Source: Amycolatopsis japonica (GTDB lineage: Bacteria; Actinomycetota; Actinomycetes; Mycobacteriales; Pseudonocardiaceae). Taken from it: DNA of 64,000 nt. How positions within the stretch are numbered: the first letter of the stretch is position 1; the number at the start of each line of letters is the position of its first letter. Below are positions 27,471-36,205 of this stretch, piece after piece. A program made the position numbers and the translations under genes. Location of the stretch: the NCBI RefSeq assembly GCF_000732925.1, contig NZ_CP008953.1, positions 2,046,001-2,110,000 on the forward strand, given 5' to 3'. The notes beneath the pieces were generated by a model. That model was not told the origin of the DNA. It was given only the letters and a program-made list of their open reading frames with translations, and searched no databases.

Positions 27471-28994
27471 ATGGAGTCCTACGATGCCGTGATCGCCGGC
27501 GGCGGGCACAACGGCCTGGTGGCGGCGGCGTACCTGGCCAGGGCCGGCCGCTCGGTGCTGGTGCTGGAACGGCGCGACGAGGTCGGCGGGGCGGCGGTCT
27601 CCTTCCGGGCGTTCCCCGGCGTCGACGTCCGGCTGTCGCGGTACTCGTATCTGGTGAGCCTGCTGCCCCGCAAGATCATCGCGGAACTCGGGCTCGGACT
27701 CGATCTCCGCCGCCGGCGGATGTCGTCGTACACGCCGGTCGGCGACGGCGGTCTCCTTGTCGACACGGGCGACGACGGCCGGACTTCGGCGTCGTTCTCC
27801 GCGCTCACCGGGTCCACAAAGGACTTCGAGGCGTGGCAACGGTTCTACGCGATGACGTCCCAGGTCGCGAAACGGACTTTCCCCACCCTGACCGAGCCAC
27901 TGGTCTCCAGGGAGGAGCTGCGCTCGGGTATCGAGCCGGGGGCGTGGGACGCGTTGTTCGAACGGCCGATCTCGGAAACGCTCACCGGGATGTTCGGCGA
28001 CGACACCGTCCGCGGCGTCGTCCTGACCGACGCGCTGATCGGCACTTTCGCCGGGGCCGGTGATTTCCGGCAGAACCTCTGTCTGCTCTACCACGTGATC
28101 GGCAACGAGACCGGCGACTGGGACGTGCCGGTGGGCGGGATGGGCGCGGTGACCGGGGCGCTCGCGTCGGCCGCGTCTTCCGCCGGGGCTCGGCTGGTGA
28201 CCGGCGCCGAGGTGCTGTCGATCGACCCGGGTGGCTCAGTGCGCTATCGGCTCGGTGACGACGAGTTCGTGGTGCGTGGCGGCCACGTACTGGCGAACGT
28301 CGCGCCGCGGACGCTCGCGCGGCTGCTGGGGGAGGAGCCGCCGGAGGCGCCGGAAGGCGCGCAGCTCAAGGTGAACATGGTGCTCTCACGGCTGCCGCGG
28401 CTGCGAGATTCGAGTGTCGATCCGCGAGAGGCGTTCGGCGGGACGTTCCATGTCAACGAGGGCTACGAGCAGCTGGCGGCGGCCTACGCCGAGGCCGCCG
28501 CGGGCCGGATCCCGTCGCTGCCGCCGTGCGAGATCTACTGCCACTCGTTGACCGATCCGTCGATCCTCGGCCCCACCGAGCAGGCGGCCGGAGTCCAGAC
28601 GCTCACGTTGTTCGGGCTTCACATGCCCGCCCGGCTCTTCGAGGGCCGCAACGACGCCGCGCGCGACGAGGCGTTGCGTGCGACTTTGTCCTCTTTGGAC
28701 AGTGTACTGGCCGAGCCCATCGAGGACTGTGTGCTGCGCGCGCCGGACGGCCGGTTGTGCGTCGAGGCGAAGACGCCGCTGGATCTCGAAGCCGAACTGG
28801 GGCTGCCCGCGGGACACATCTTCCATCGGGATCTTTCGTGGCCTTATGCCGCGGATGCCGATCAGGTGGGTCGCTGGGGTGTGGAGACCGCGCATGAGCG
28901 GGTGCTGGTGTGCGGCGCCGGGGCCGTGCGGGGCGGCGGGGTCTCGGGTATCCCCGGGCACAACGCGGCCATGGCGGTGCTGGCCCGATCCTGA
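27471..28994 (+). CDS. Phytoene-desaturase-like FAD oxidoreductase
   Basis: 507 residues from ATG 27471 (GGGAGG six bases upstream). An N-terminal Rossmann fold binds FAD: DAVIAGGGHNGLVAAAYLARAGRSVLVLERRDEVGG. The C-terminal half (GRIPSLPPCEIYCHSLTDPSI, GVETAHERVLVCGAGAVRGGGVSGIPGHNAAM) matches the NAD(P)/FAD-dependent phytoene dehydrogenase superfamily (CrtI/pyridine nucleotide-disulfide oxidoreductase domain 2 type). No carotenoid genes are nearby, so the substrate is open. Confidence 0.87.
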   Translation: MESYDAVIAGGGHNGLVAAAYLARAGRSVLVLERRDEVGGAAVSFRAFPGVDVRLSRYSYLVSLLPRKIIAELGLGLDLRRRRMSSYTPVGDGGLLVDTGDDGRTSASFSALTGSTKDFEAWQRFYAMTSQVAKRTFPTLTEPLVSREELRSGIEPGAWDALFERPISETLTGMFGDDTVRGVVLTDALIGTFAGAGDFRQNLCLLYHVIGNETGDWDVPVGGMGAVTGALASAASSAGARLVTGAEVLSIDPGGSVRYRLGDDEFVVRGGHVLANVAPRTLARLLGEEPPEAPEGAQLKVNMVLSRLPRLRDSSVDPREAFGGTFHVNEGYEQLAAAYAEAAAGRIPSLPPCEIYCHSLTDPSILGPTEQAAGVQTLTLFGLHMPARLFEGRNDAARDEALRATLSSLDSVLAEPIEDCVLRAPDGRLCVEAKTPLDLEAELGLPAGHIFHRDLSWPYAADADQVGRWGVETAHERVLVCGAGAVRGGGVSGIPGHNAAMAVLARS

Positions 28995-28996
28995 AC

Positions 28997-29049
28997 GTCA
29001 TGAAAGGGTCGTTCAGGACGAAATATGTCCTGAACGACCCTTTCATGAC
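28997..29049. terminator. 23-bp palindrome between convergent genes
   Basis: Perfect arms at 28997-29019 and 29027-29049 (edge GTCATGAAAGGGTCGTTCAG), 7-base loop GAAATAT. Bidirectional terminator; its edges carry the family CATGAAAGG / CCTTTCATG. Confidence 0.85.
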
Positions 29050-29054
29050 ATCCG

Positions 29055-30506
29055 CTACTGGACGGTGAGGGTGTAGGTGGCGGTGGCGCTCTTGCCCGCC
29101 GAGTCCGTCGCGGTGACGGTCACCGGATACGTGCCGCGTTGGAAGGGCGCGACCACCTGCATGGTCGAACTGCCGCCGCTCGAGATCGTCTTCGGGTTGA
29201 AGAACGGGGCGAACGGCAGTCCTTGCCCGGACGCCGACAGCGTGATCGTGCCCGTGCCGCCGGTGGCGGAAACCGTGACGTTGCTGAAGAAACCGGGTTG
29301 CGCCGTCCCGCTGGCCGGGCTCAAGCCCACCTTGAGGTCGCCGGGCTGCGGTCCGCCTGCGCCGACGGTCAGTGTCAGGTTCGTGGTCGCGGTGTCGGTG
29401 GCCCCCTTGCCCGAGATCGTGACCGCGTAATCCTTTTCGGCCGTCCCGGCGGGAACCTCGATGCTCACCTTCGCCGACTCACCCGAGGTGATGGACGAGG
29501 GCTGGAACGTCGCCGTCGCGCCTTGCGGCAGCCCCGAAGCGCTGAGATCGACCTTCTCCGCGCCGTTCTTGCCCGGCTTGCTGGTCACCGTGGCCGAAAC
29601 GTACTTGCCCGGCTCGACCTTGAGCGAGGACGGCGTCACCCCGAGCGAGAACGTCTCCGGGTTCTGCGGCTCACCGATCTGCTGCTTGACCCAGTCGCCC
29701 ATGTCGTTGTTGAGCCTGCCGTAGACGCTGTACCACTTGAAGTCGCTGCGGCTCCACGAAGCGACGCCGACGATCTTGCCGTCCACCACGAGCGGCCCGC
29801 CGCTGTCGCCCGGCAGGATGGTGACGTGGCCGTCGCTGTAGCCGCTGCAGATCATCGTGGCTTCCTTGAAGCCGGCACCGACACCGTTGCAGTTGCTGCC
29901 CTGCACGATCGGCAGGGTGAACTTGTGCAGTTCGACGTTGCGGGTGTCGTCGTTGAAGTCCTTCTTGCCGTAGCCGAGACCCAGACCGGACTTGCCCGGC
30001 TTGTTCAAGTCCGTGTCGGCCGACGTCGCGACCTTCGCGTACTGGCCGCCGGGCACCGGGATGTCGGCGTCCGTGGTGACCACCGCGACGTCGTAGCCCT
30101 GGTCGAAGTTGACGTACTTCGGGTGCTTTTCATAACTGACGACGCCGATCCGCGTTCCGCCACCGGCGTTCAGGTCGTCGAGCCCGTAGAGGAAGGACTT
30201 CTCACCGGCCGCGTCCTTGCAGTGCGCGGCGATCAGGATCTTGCGCGGCGCGACGACCGAGCCGGTGCAGGTCTGCCCCTGCGGTCGCGTCCCGCCTTCG
30301 CGCAGGCCCGCGATGATGAACGGATAGTCCGTGACCGAGGCCGGCGTGCCGCCGATGGAGTTCGTATGCGGTCCGGAGGGGACGACCGCTTGGTCCGTCG
30401 GGGTGACCGCGGGCAGGTCCGCGGCGGCCGCCGGCGCGGGCAGGAGGACCGAGAGGCAGCCGAGGGTGGCCGTGGCGATCCCCAGTAGCCGTTTTCTTCT
30501 GTTCAC
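29055..30506 (-). CDS. Secreted S1 protease with two C-terminal beta (Ig-like) repeats
   Basis: 483 residues. Signal peptide to about residue 28, then a trypsin fold with catalytic His in ILIAAHC, Asp in YDVAVV and Ser in LPGDSGGPLV. The residue six before the Ser is Thr, not Asp, so trypsin specificity is not expected. From about residue 290 two beta-rich repeats follow (FSLGVTPSSLKVEPGKYVSATVTS... and LKVGLSPASGTAQPGFFSNVTVSATGG...), like the Ig-like or NEW3 domains seen in secreted actinobacterial enzymes. GTG start at 30506 with GGAAAGGAACC upstream. Confidence 0.9.
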   Translation of the reverse strand: MNRRKRLLGIATATLGCLSVLLPAPAAAADLPAVTPTDQAVVPSGPHTNSIGGTPASVTDYPFIIAGLREGGTRPQGQTCTGSVVAPRKILIAAHCKDAAGEKSFLYGLDDLNAGGGTRIGVVSYEKHPKYVNFDQGYDVAVVTTDADIPVPGGQYAKVATSADTDLNKPGKSGLGLGYGKKDFNDDTRNVELHKFTLPIVQGSNCNGVGAGFKEATMICSGYSDGHVTILPGDSGGPLVVDGKIVGVASWSRSDFKWYSVYGRLNNDMGDWVKQQIGEPQNPETFSLGVTPSSLKVEPGKYVSATVTSKPGKNGAEKVDLSASGLPQGATATFQPSSITSGESAKVSIEVPAGTAEKDYAVTISGKGATDTATTNLTLTVGAGGPQPGDLKVGLSPASGTAQPGFFSNVTVSATGGTGTITLSASGQGLPFAPFFNPKTISSGGSSTMQVVAPFQRGTYPVTVTATDSAGKSATATYTLTVQ

Positions 30507-30593
30507 GGTGGTTCCTTTCCAGGTGGCTGGAAATCACTTTCCGCATCCGCGCCTGGTGGAACAACCGAGGAAGAAGCCCGTAGGGGTACGGAA

Positions 30594-31352
30594 CTAATGC
30601 GGCCCGTCGCCGGTCAACAGCTCGATACTGTGGTCACCGGTGCGTTCGACGTCGAGGCCCGCCTTCGACAGCACTCGCATCAACTGCTCCACAGTGGACG
30701 GTTCGCTGCGGGACTTCACCAGCTCCGCGGCCAGTCGTCCCTTGTACGCCTTGTTGAAGTGACTCACCGTGGTCCGGTTGCCCTTCGCGTCCTCGGTCAC
30801 GACGCGGACGGTCACCGCGTCCGGGCGGAGCTTCGCCAGTGCCGAGTAGGGGCCGGAACGCAGGTCGACGACGAGACCGTCGATGCCCTGGAGCACCGGT
30901 TCGAGCACCGGCTTCCACACGCTGCGGACGGTCCCCAGCGACGGGAGCGCGTTGCCGCCGGAAAGCCGGTACGCGGGGATCGGGTCGGTCGCCGCGACCA
31001 CCCCGAACAATGCCGAAGCCACGGCTAGGCGCTTCTCGGCCTTCGCCAGCGTCGCCTTGGTGAAGGACTTCACGTCGAGCGCGTCGTAGAGGACCCCGGT
31101 GTAGCGGCGCAGCCCGGGCATCGTGGGCGAGGTCCACAGCTCCGCGTTGCGGGCGACCTCGTCGGTCTGCCGTGGCGTGATGCCGAGCGCGGCGACACTG
31201 GCCGGGACGTCGTCCGCCAGTTCGACCAGCGCGTCGGCCAGCTTCGCGCGGGCCGGGTTCAGTTCCGGGAACGACAGTGCGCCGAGGTCCAGCGGGCCGC
31301 CGGTGCCACCGGTGGCCTTGGTTTCGGAAGGGGGGAGCAGCACGAGCACCAC
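30594..31352 (-). CDS. yaaA: YaaA/DUF328 family protein (peroxide stress)
   Basis: 252 residues, GTG start at 31352. The family N-terminus LVLLPPSETKATGG is present, with the RYTGVLYDALD and HFNKAYKGRLAAEL motifs. In E. coli YaaA lowers free iron under hydrogen peroxide stress. The C-terminal IELLTGDGPH is compatible. It is divergent from a GNAT gene across 56 bases. Confidence 0.88.
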   Translation of the reverse strand: MVLVLLPPSETKATGGTGGPLDLGALSFPELNPARAKLADALVELADDVPASVAALGITPRQTDEVARNAELWTSPTMPGLRRYTGVLYDALDVKSFTKATLAKAEKRLAVASALFGVVAATDPIPAYRLSGGNALPSLGTVRSVWKPVLEPVLQGIDGLVVDLRSGPYSALAKLRPDAVTVRVVTEDAKGNRTTVSHFNKAYKGRLAAELVKSRSEPSTVEQLMRVLSKAGLDVERTGDHSIELLTGDGPH

Positions 31353-31408
31353 GGAAGCGTAACTAAATGGAGTGCGTCACCCCGAGGCGCGGGCTTAGCC
31401 TCGTCCGC

Positions 31409-32377
31409 ATGAGCCTGACCTGGCGCCCGCTGACCATGGACGACATGCCGCGACTGGCCGAGACCTTCGCCGAGGCGGAGCGTGTCGAGCCGATCGAGGA
31501 GCACTACAGCGCGGAGGATCTCGCCGAAGAGATCGGTACGCCGACCGTCGACCTGCCGACCGCGTCCACGAGCGCTTGGGACGGCGACACGCTGGTCGCC
31601 TACGGTCTGCTCCGCAAGCGTGACGCGGCGGATCCGGTGCACATGATGCGGGTCGAGACGCTCGTCCATCCCGCTTATCGCGACGAAGCGATCGCCGCGC
31701 ACCTCACCGGGTGGTTCGAGGAAGCGGGCAAGAAGCTCCACGCGAAGTCCCATCCGGACGTGCCGCTGGAACTGCACGGCGCGGCCAACACCAAGCAACG
31801 CTGGCTCTCCGAGGTACTCGTGGGCGCCGGGTTCGGGCACGCCCGCTGGTTCGTCGACATGCGGGCCGATCTCGGCTCGATCCCGCCGGCGAAGCCGCTG
31901 CCGGAAGAGTTCCCGCTCGTCGCGTACGAGGAGAAGTACGAGGCCCTCACGCTGCGGTCCCGCAACGAGACCTTCGCGGATCACTGGGGGAGCACCGAGC
32001 AGTCGCCGGAAGCGTGGCGGCATCTGGTGGTCGGCGCGAAGGATTTCCAGCCGGACCTGTCGTTCCTGCTGCTGAGCCCGGAGCGGGACAGGGTGGTCGC
32101 GATGGTGCTGAGCGCGTTCTTCGCCTCGGACGAGGCCGCCACGGGCGTGAAGGACCTGTACGTCAGCCACGTCGCGACCGACGCGAGCCTTCGCGGGCGC
32201 GGGATCGCGGGCGCGCTGCTCGGGCACACGCTCGTCCAGGCCAAGGCCAAGGGTTTTCAGCGGGCTTCGCTCAACGTCGACCAGGACAACAGTCACCGTG
32301 CTCTCGGGGTTTACGAGCGTGTCGGGTTCAGCGAGTTCCAGCGCTGGGCCGGGTATGTGAAACCTGTTCCGACCTGA
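31409..32377 (+). CDS. Two-domain GNAT N-acetyltransferase
   Basis: 322 residues from ATG 31409. Two GNAT-like halves are readable: an N-terminal half with MMRVETLVHPAYRDEAIAAHL, and a C-terminal half with the full acetyl-CoA loop DLYVSHVATDASLRGRGIAGALLGHTL and ASLNVDQDNSHRALGVYERVGF. The layout recalls mycothiol synthase-like tandem GNATs, but the substrate is not evident. Followed closely by the phosphotransferase-like gene. Confidence 0.87.
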   Translation: MSLTWRPLTMDDMPRLAETFAEAERVEPIEEHYSAEDLAEEIGTPTVDLPTASTSAWDGDTLVAYGLLRKRDAADPVHMMRVETLVHPAYRDEAIAAHLTGWFEEAGKKLHAKSHPDVPLELHGAANTKQRWLSEVLVGAGFGHARWFVDMRADLGSIPPAKPLPEEFPLVAYEEKYEALTLRSRNETFADHWGSTEQSPEAWRHLVVGAKDFQPDLSFLLLSPERDRVVAMVLSAFFASDEAATGVKDLYVSHVATDASLRGRGIAGALLGHTLVQAKAKGFQRASLNVDQDNSHRALGVYERVGFSEFQRWAGYVKPVPT

Positions 32378-32450
32378 CCGGTTGTCACCCGAAAGGGTGG
32401 ATTTCGGTACAGTCGATCTTCTCGGAGAGATCGCTGGGGGTGGTAGGGCG

Positions 32451-33386
32451 TTGCCGGTTTCCGCACGCCTCGGCTGGCACGACCTCCCCTCGGCGACGCG
32501 TGACGCCGTCGAGCGTGAGCTCGGGTCGATGGTCCGTCGTTCGTTGTGGCAGACCCCGGAATTCGACGGCGGTGTCTCGGCGCGGCTCGAACTCGAACGC
32601 GGTCATCGCTGGGTCTTCCTGAAGGCGATCCCGGCGGGCAGCCCGCGCGCGGGCGGCTACCGGACGGAGGCCGCCATCGCGCGACGGCTTCCCCCGGAGG
32701 CGCCCACGCCGAAGCTGTTGTCCTTTGTGGACGGTGAATGGCTGGTGCTCGCGTTCGCCGACTTCGACGGCACCAGGCCGAACCTGCGCCCGGGATCGCC
32801 GGACCTCTCGGCGGTACTGGCCACCTTCGGCGCGCTCGGGCGCACGCTCACGCCGTGCCCGCTGCCCGACGTGCCGGACGCGCTCGACGACCTCGGCCCG
32901 CTCCTGCGCGGCTGGCACGAACTCGCGAAGGAGCGCCCCGACGACCTCGACGCGTGGGCCGTCCGCAATCTCGACCGGCTCGTCCAGCTGGAGACGTCGT
33001 GGCATCCCTGGTCGGCCGGGGACACGTTGCTGCACAACGACATCCAGCCCGAATACTTGGTACGGACCGGGCCGGGCCGGGTGCTCGTCACCAACTGGCG
33101 CTACCCGGCGAGGGGCGCGGGCTGGCTCGATCTGGTCGCGCTCGTGCCGTACCTGCTCGATGCCGGGCACGAGCCCGCCGACGTCGACCGGCTGCTCCGG
33201 CGCCGCCCCGTGCTGGCCGGCGTCCCGGTCTGGGCGGTCACCGCTTTCGGCGTCGCACTGGCCGGGCACGCCGAACGTGCTTGCCGGTTACCGGAACCGC
33301 CCGCGACGACGGGGGTGCGCGCGGCGCAACGCCGCCTCGCGGGGGCGATGCGGGAGTGGCTCGCTTACCGGACCCACTGGCAGTAG
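32451..33386 (+). CDS. Aminoglycoside-phosphotransferase-fold protein with altered active site
   Basis: TTG at 32451 (LPVSARLGWHDLPSATRDAVE) fits the usual start of the family, giving 311 residues; GTG 32397 and TTG 32382 are in frame but add an unusual leader. The fold is clear: WVFLKAIPAG (ATP-lobe Lys), EAAIARRLPPEAPTPKLL, and the catalytic loop near the C-terminal third. That loop reads HNDIQPEYLV, where relatives have HxDLxxxNxL, so the metal-binding Asn is replaced. The following strand reads VTNWRYPARGAGWLDL, with Asn where the second metal Asp (VDW) is expected. The catalytic Asp remains. It may be a pseudokinase or a binding protein. Confidence 0.8.
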   Translation: MPVSARLGWHDLPSATRDAVERELGSMVRRSLWQTPEFDGGVSARLELERGHRWVFLKAIPAGSPRAGGYRTEAAIARRLPPEAPTPKLLSFVDGEWLVLAFADFDGTRPNLRPGSPDLSAVLATFGALGRTLTPCPLPDVPDALDDLGPLLRGWHELAKERPDDLDAWAVRNLDRLVQLETSWHPWSAGDTLLHNDIQPEYLVRTGPGRVLVTNWRYPARGAGWLDLVALVPYLLDAGHEPADVDRLLRRRPVLAGVPVWAVTAFGVALAGHAERACRLPEPPATTGVRAAQRRLAGAMREWLAYRTHWQ

Positions 33387-33486
33387 CCGCCCGGCTCGTG
33401 AGTGGTGAGGACGGTTCTGGTGAACCTGTACTTGCTCACCAATCCGGCTTGACGCCGTCCTGCTGCCGTGGCGGAGCCGATGTCGG

Positions 33487-33587
33487 CGAGTGGGGAGGAT
33501 CGGGGACGTCCAGTGTCCGGAATCTTCCCCGCTCGGCATGACCTTGATCAACGGAGGATTTGGGACACTCAACGTCCCGATTCCTCC
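33487..33587. repeat. Two adjacent imperfect palindromes shared with 49645-49894
   Basis: The first (33487-33536) has a GAGTGGGGAGGAT / ATCTTCCCCGCTC stem and shares CCGGAATCTTCCCCGCTCGG with 49777-49796. The second (33553-33587) has GGAGGATTTGGGAC / GTCCCGATTCCTCC arms around ACTCAAC; its core GGGACACTCAACGTCCC is the exact reverse complement of the core at 49645-49683. Confidence 0.7.
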
Positions 33588-33730
33588 ATCGTCGGCACAC
33601 GGGAACGCCGAGACCCGCGCGACCCTCGACATTCGCCCTCCTCAGGAGTGGATGAACAAATACCGACCCGCTCTAACCATCATTAACACTCACGAGAGGT
33701 GGCGAAGGTGGCGTGGTCGTCAGCTGGGCT

Positions 33731-33773
33731 GAAGGGAGCTTTCGCTGCGTCCGATGCGGCGAAAGGCCCCTTC
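33731..33773. repeat. Imperfect hairpin of the TGAAGG family
   Basis: GAAGGG / CCCTTC outer pairs and CTTTCGC / GCGAAAG inner pairs around TGCGTCCGATGCG. Related in edges to the terminators elsewhere in the window. Confidence 0.6.
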
Positions 33774-33842
33774 GCGTCTTGTTGGTGGCGCTCTGTCCGC
33801 CTAACCACTCCAGATTTGGCGAGGCATCGGGGCACCGATCAC

Positions 33843-33865
33843 GTTGCGAAAGCCACTTTCGCAAC
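33843..33865. repeat. GTTGCGAAAG palindrome next to the IS110 insertion site
   Basis: GTTGCGAAAG, 3-base loop CCA, CTTTCGCAAC: perfect 10-base arms. A second GTTGCGAAAG at 33873-33882 lost its partner: the matching CTTTCGCAAC lies at 35227-35236, beyond the insertion sequence. Confidence 0.75.
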
Positions 33866-33897
33866 CTTCAACGTTGCGAAAGATGCTCCTATTGATG

Positions 33898-34971
33898 TCA
33901 AGGGGTGTTGGTGAGGTTTGCTAGGTCTGTGGTGAGGGCTTTGTGGATTTCGCGGGCGACGTAGCGTTTGAGGCAGCGGATGATGTGGCGTTTGGGAATG
34001 CCTTCGGCGGTGCGGCGTTCGAGGTAGGCGCGGGTGCGGGGGCAGTGGCGTAGGCGGACGATGACGATGCGGTAGAGGGCGGCGTTGGCGTGGCGGTCGC
34101 CGCCGCGGTTGAGGCGGTGGCGGTCGGTGCGGCCGCTGCTGGCGTTGATGGGGGCGGTGCCGCAGAGGTGCGCGAACCGGGCTTCGGTGTCGATCCGGTC
34201 GGGGTTGTCCCCGGCGGTGGCCAGGAGTTGGGAGGCGGTGCCGGGGCCGACGCCGAACAGGGTGGTGGTGGCGGGCAGGACTTGCTGGGTCAGTGCTGTC
34301 AGGTCGGCTTTGGCGTCGGTGATCTCGGTGGTGAGGTGCTGGATGCGGCGTGCGAGACGGCGCAGCGCGGTCTTGGTGCCGGTGGCGGGGCTGGTGAGGT
34401 CGGAGCAGGGCCGTAGCCGGGCGCAGGCGGTGATCAGGGCCTTTCCGGTGAGCCGGGTCAAAGATTCGCGCAGCGCGGCAGGGGCGGTGACGATCAGGGC
34501 GTCGAGCTGGTTGAGGGCCGCGGTGCGGGACTTGACCGCACTGTTGAGCACCGCGCGCAGGGCGGTGATCGCCGCGGCGGGCCCGGTCCCGGCCTTGGGG
34601 GTCGCGTCGGCGCGGCCTGACACCACGGCGTGGGCGGCGTTGATCGCGTCCTGGGTGTCGGTCTTTCCTTTGCGGCGGCGGGTATGCCGGTCCGGTTGGT
34701 TGACCTCCACCACCCGGACACCCTCGGCGGCCAGGTGGCGGGCCAGCCCGGCGCCGTAGGAGCCTGTGCCCTCAACCCCGACCGCGGTCACCGTGCCGAA
34801 CCCGCCCAGCCAGGCCAGCAGCGCGGTGTAGCCGGCGGTGGTAGCGGGAAACACACGCGTGTCCAGCACCCGGCCGAGCCCGTCGACCGCGGCCGCGGTG
34901 TGGGTGTCTTTATGGGTATCGACCCCGCCGGTCACCCCGGTCAGGTCGACGGCATGCTGCTGATCGGTCAT
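33898..34971 (-). CDS. IS110-family transposase (DEDD recombinase)
   Basis: 357 residues from ATG 34971; the frame is open to 35067, but homology starts near GVDTHKDTHTAAAVD. The RuvC-like N-terminal domain has the first Asp (D18 in GVDTHKD), a Glu in AVGVEGTGSYG, and the K-TDTQDA Asp pair. The C-terminal Tnp domain has FGVGPGTASQLLA and PINASSGRTDRHRLNRGGDRHANAALY, where the catalytic Ser of the family lies in the SSG. It looks complete, with no frameshift, so the element could be active. In this family a bridge RNA from the non-coding end guides target choice. Confidence 0.93.
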   Translation of the reverse strand: MTDQQHAVDLTGVTGGVDTHKDTHTAAAVDGLGRVLDTRVFPATTAGYTALLAWLGGFGTVTAVGVEGTGSYGAGLARHLAAEGVRVVEVNQPDRHTRRRKGKTDTQDAINAAHAVVSGRADATPKAGTGPAAAITALRAVLNSAVKSRTAALNQLDALIVTAPAALRESLTRLTGKALITACARLRPCSDLTSPATGTKTALRRLARRIQHLTTEITDAKADLTALTQQVLPATTTLFGVGPGTASQLLATAGDNPDRIDTEARFAHLCGTAPINASSGRTDRHRLNRGGDRHANAALYRIVIVRLRHCPRTRAYLERRTAEGIPKRHIIRCLKRYVAREIHKALTTDLANLTNTP

Positions 34972-35226
34972 CCTGGTCTCTGCCATTCCGTGTCTCGATC
35001 GGTCGACGGATGGCACGTACCGGGCCGGCGGGGATGGACAACACAGTGATGGGTGTCCTGGTGGCACAGGCTCCTATCAAGTCACATCCCCCGGCCTGGT
35101 CACGTGCATGAACAGAGCCACAGAGAGCCCACAGATCTTTCGCAAGACAACCCCAACCAGGGCGTCAGTGGCTTTCCGGGTCAAACCCTCCGCGGTCTCC
35201 ATCCACACACATCATCATCACTGTGG
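34972..35226 (-). ncRNA. Candidate bridge RNA region of the IS110 element
   Basis: In IS110-group elements, the non-coding end upstream of the transposase encodes a structured bridge RNA with target-binding and donor-binding loops. Here that end is about 255 bases long and contains, on the transposase strand, TTGCGAAAG (complement of 35137-35145), identical to nine bases of the insertion target at the flank. CTGTGG occurs twice next to it and is complementary to the CCACAG at the element end. Presence of the RNA is an inference from family knowledge plus these matches. Confidence 0.5.
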
Positions 35227-35271
35227 CTTTCGCAACGCCTCGGTCGCGGGTGGCGGCACCGCGGGACGGAA

Positions 35272-36177
35272 CTAGCCACTCACGAGGTTCAGCGGCTCGT
35301 CCCCGGCGACGTACCGGCGCAACTGCTCGGCGACCAGCCGTTTCGCGCGCGGGTAGAAGGACGCCGACCCGCCCGCGATATGCGGCGTGATGATCACGCC
35401 CGGCGAACTCCACAGCGGATGCCCGGCGGGCAGCGGTTCCGGATCGACGACGTCGAGCGCTGCGCGCAACCGCCCGGAGACGGTCTCGGCCGTGAGCGCT
35501 GAGGTGTCGATCGCTGAGCCGCGCCCGACGTTCACCACCAGGGCGTCGTCCGGCAGCGCGGCGAGTTCCGCAGCGCCGAACAGGCCCATGGTCGCGGGCG
35601 TCTCGGGCAGGATCAGGACCACGATGTCGGCGGATGGAAGCAGCTCGGTCAGTTCGCCGACGCCGTGCACCCGCTCCGCGGGCCGGGCGGTGCTCGCCAC
35701 CCTGGTCACGATCGCCTCGGCCGCGACCAGCTGCCGCTCGATGGCCTGGCCGATCGAGCCGTACCCGACCAGCAGCACCCGGCTGTCGGCCAGGGAGCGC
35801 GTGTGCTCGCGCTCCCACGACGCCGTCGCCTGCTGCGCGAACCACCGCGGCAGATCCCGCTGCGAAGCGTGGATCAGCGCCAGCGCGTGCTCGGCCACGC
35901 TGAGGTCGTGCAGGCCGCGGCCATTGGCCAGCTTCACTCCCGCCGGCACCAGCGGGATCAGCTTCTCCACCCCGGCCGACAACGACTGCACGAGCTTCAG
36001 CGAAGGAAGCCGGTCGATCAGCTTCATCGGCTCGGTGCCGGTGTCGTACGGCAGCACGTAGACCTCGACGTCATCGAGGCCCGAGTCCGGCAGCGGGCCC
36101 ACGCCGTCGTAGAGCCGCGCGCTCAGCCCTTCGGGCAGCTCGATGTCGGACCAGGGCAGGATGGCTCGCTCCGTCAT
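35272..36177 (-). CDS. D-isomer 2-hydroxyacid dehydrogenase
   Basis: 301 residues. NAD-binding motif VLLVGYGSIGQAIERQL; catalytic Arg in NVGRGSAIDT, Glu in VVDPEPLPAGHPLW and His in TPHIAGGSASFY. The protein is somewhat short at the N-terminus, like other actinobacterial members. It oxidises or reduces a 2-hydroxy acid; the substrate is unknown. It points toward the IS110 insertion, which lies 35 bases beyond its stop, and is not disrupted. Confidence 0.9.
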   Translation of the reverse strand: MTERAILPWSDIELPEGLSARLYDGVGPLPDSGLDDVEVYVLPYDTGTEPMKLIDRLPSLKLVQSLSAGVEKLIPLVPAGVKLANGRGLHDLSVAEHALALIHASQRDLPRWFAQQATASWEREHTRSLADSRVLLVGYGSIGQAIERQLVAAEAIVTRVASTARPAERVHGVGELTELLPSADIVVLILPETPATMGLFGAAELAALPDDALVVNVGRGSAIDTSALTAETVSGRLRAALDVVDPEPLPAGHPLWSSPGVIITPHIAGGSASFYPRAKRLVAEQLRRYVAGDEPLNLVSG

Positions 36178-36205
36178 GCCGCCATTCTGACCACCGCGAC
36201 GTCCG

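Larger units (their letters stand above)
33387..33897. other. Gene-free palindrome cluster upstream of the IS110 end
   Basis: No coding region is credible in these 511 bases. They hold several imperfect palindromes: 33487-33536, 33553-33587, 33731-33773 and the short perfect stem 33843-33865, plus a half-palindrome at 33873-33882 interrupted by the insertion sequence. It is the intergenic region between convergent genes. Confidence 0.75.
33883..35226 (-). mobile_element. IS110-family insertion sequence inside a palindrome
   Basis: The element carries one transposase on the reverse strand and no terminal inverted repeats, as is normal for IS110. The boundaries are inferred from the target: the half-palindrome GTTGCGAAAG ends at 33882 and its partner CTTTCGCAAC begins at 35227; joining them restores one palindrome of the same kind as 33843-33865. 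That makes an element of about 1.34 kb with a non-coding end of about 255 bases upstream of the transposase and about 15 bases downstream of its stop. GCTCCTAT occurs at 33885-33892 and again near 35075-35082 inside the upstream non-coding end. Exact ends could shift by a few bases because of the core dinucleotide. Confidence 0.8.

Noticed and set aside
27471..28994. Carotenoid biosynthesis gene (crtI)
   Set aside because: Only superfamily-level similarity; no crtB, crtE or cyclase genes nearby.
33843..35237. Repeated GTTGCGAAAG units as a CRISPR-like array
   Set aside because: Only four half units, irregular spacing, and they are explained by palindromes and an IS110 insertion.
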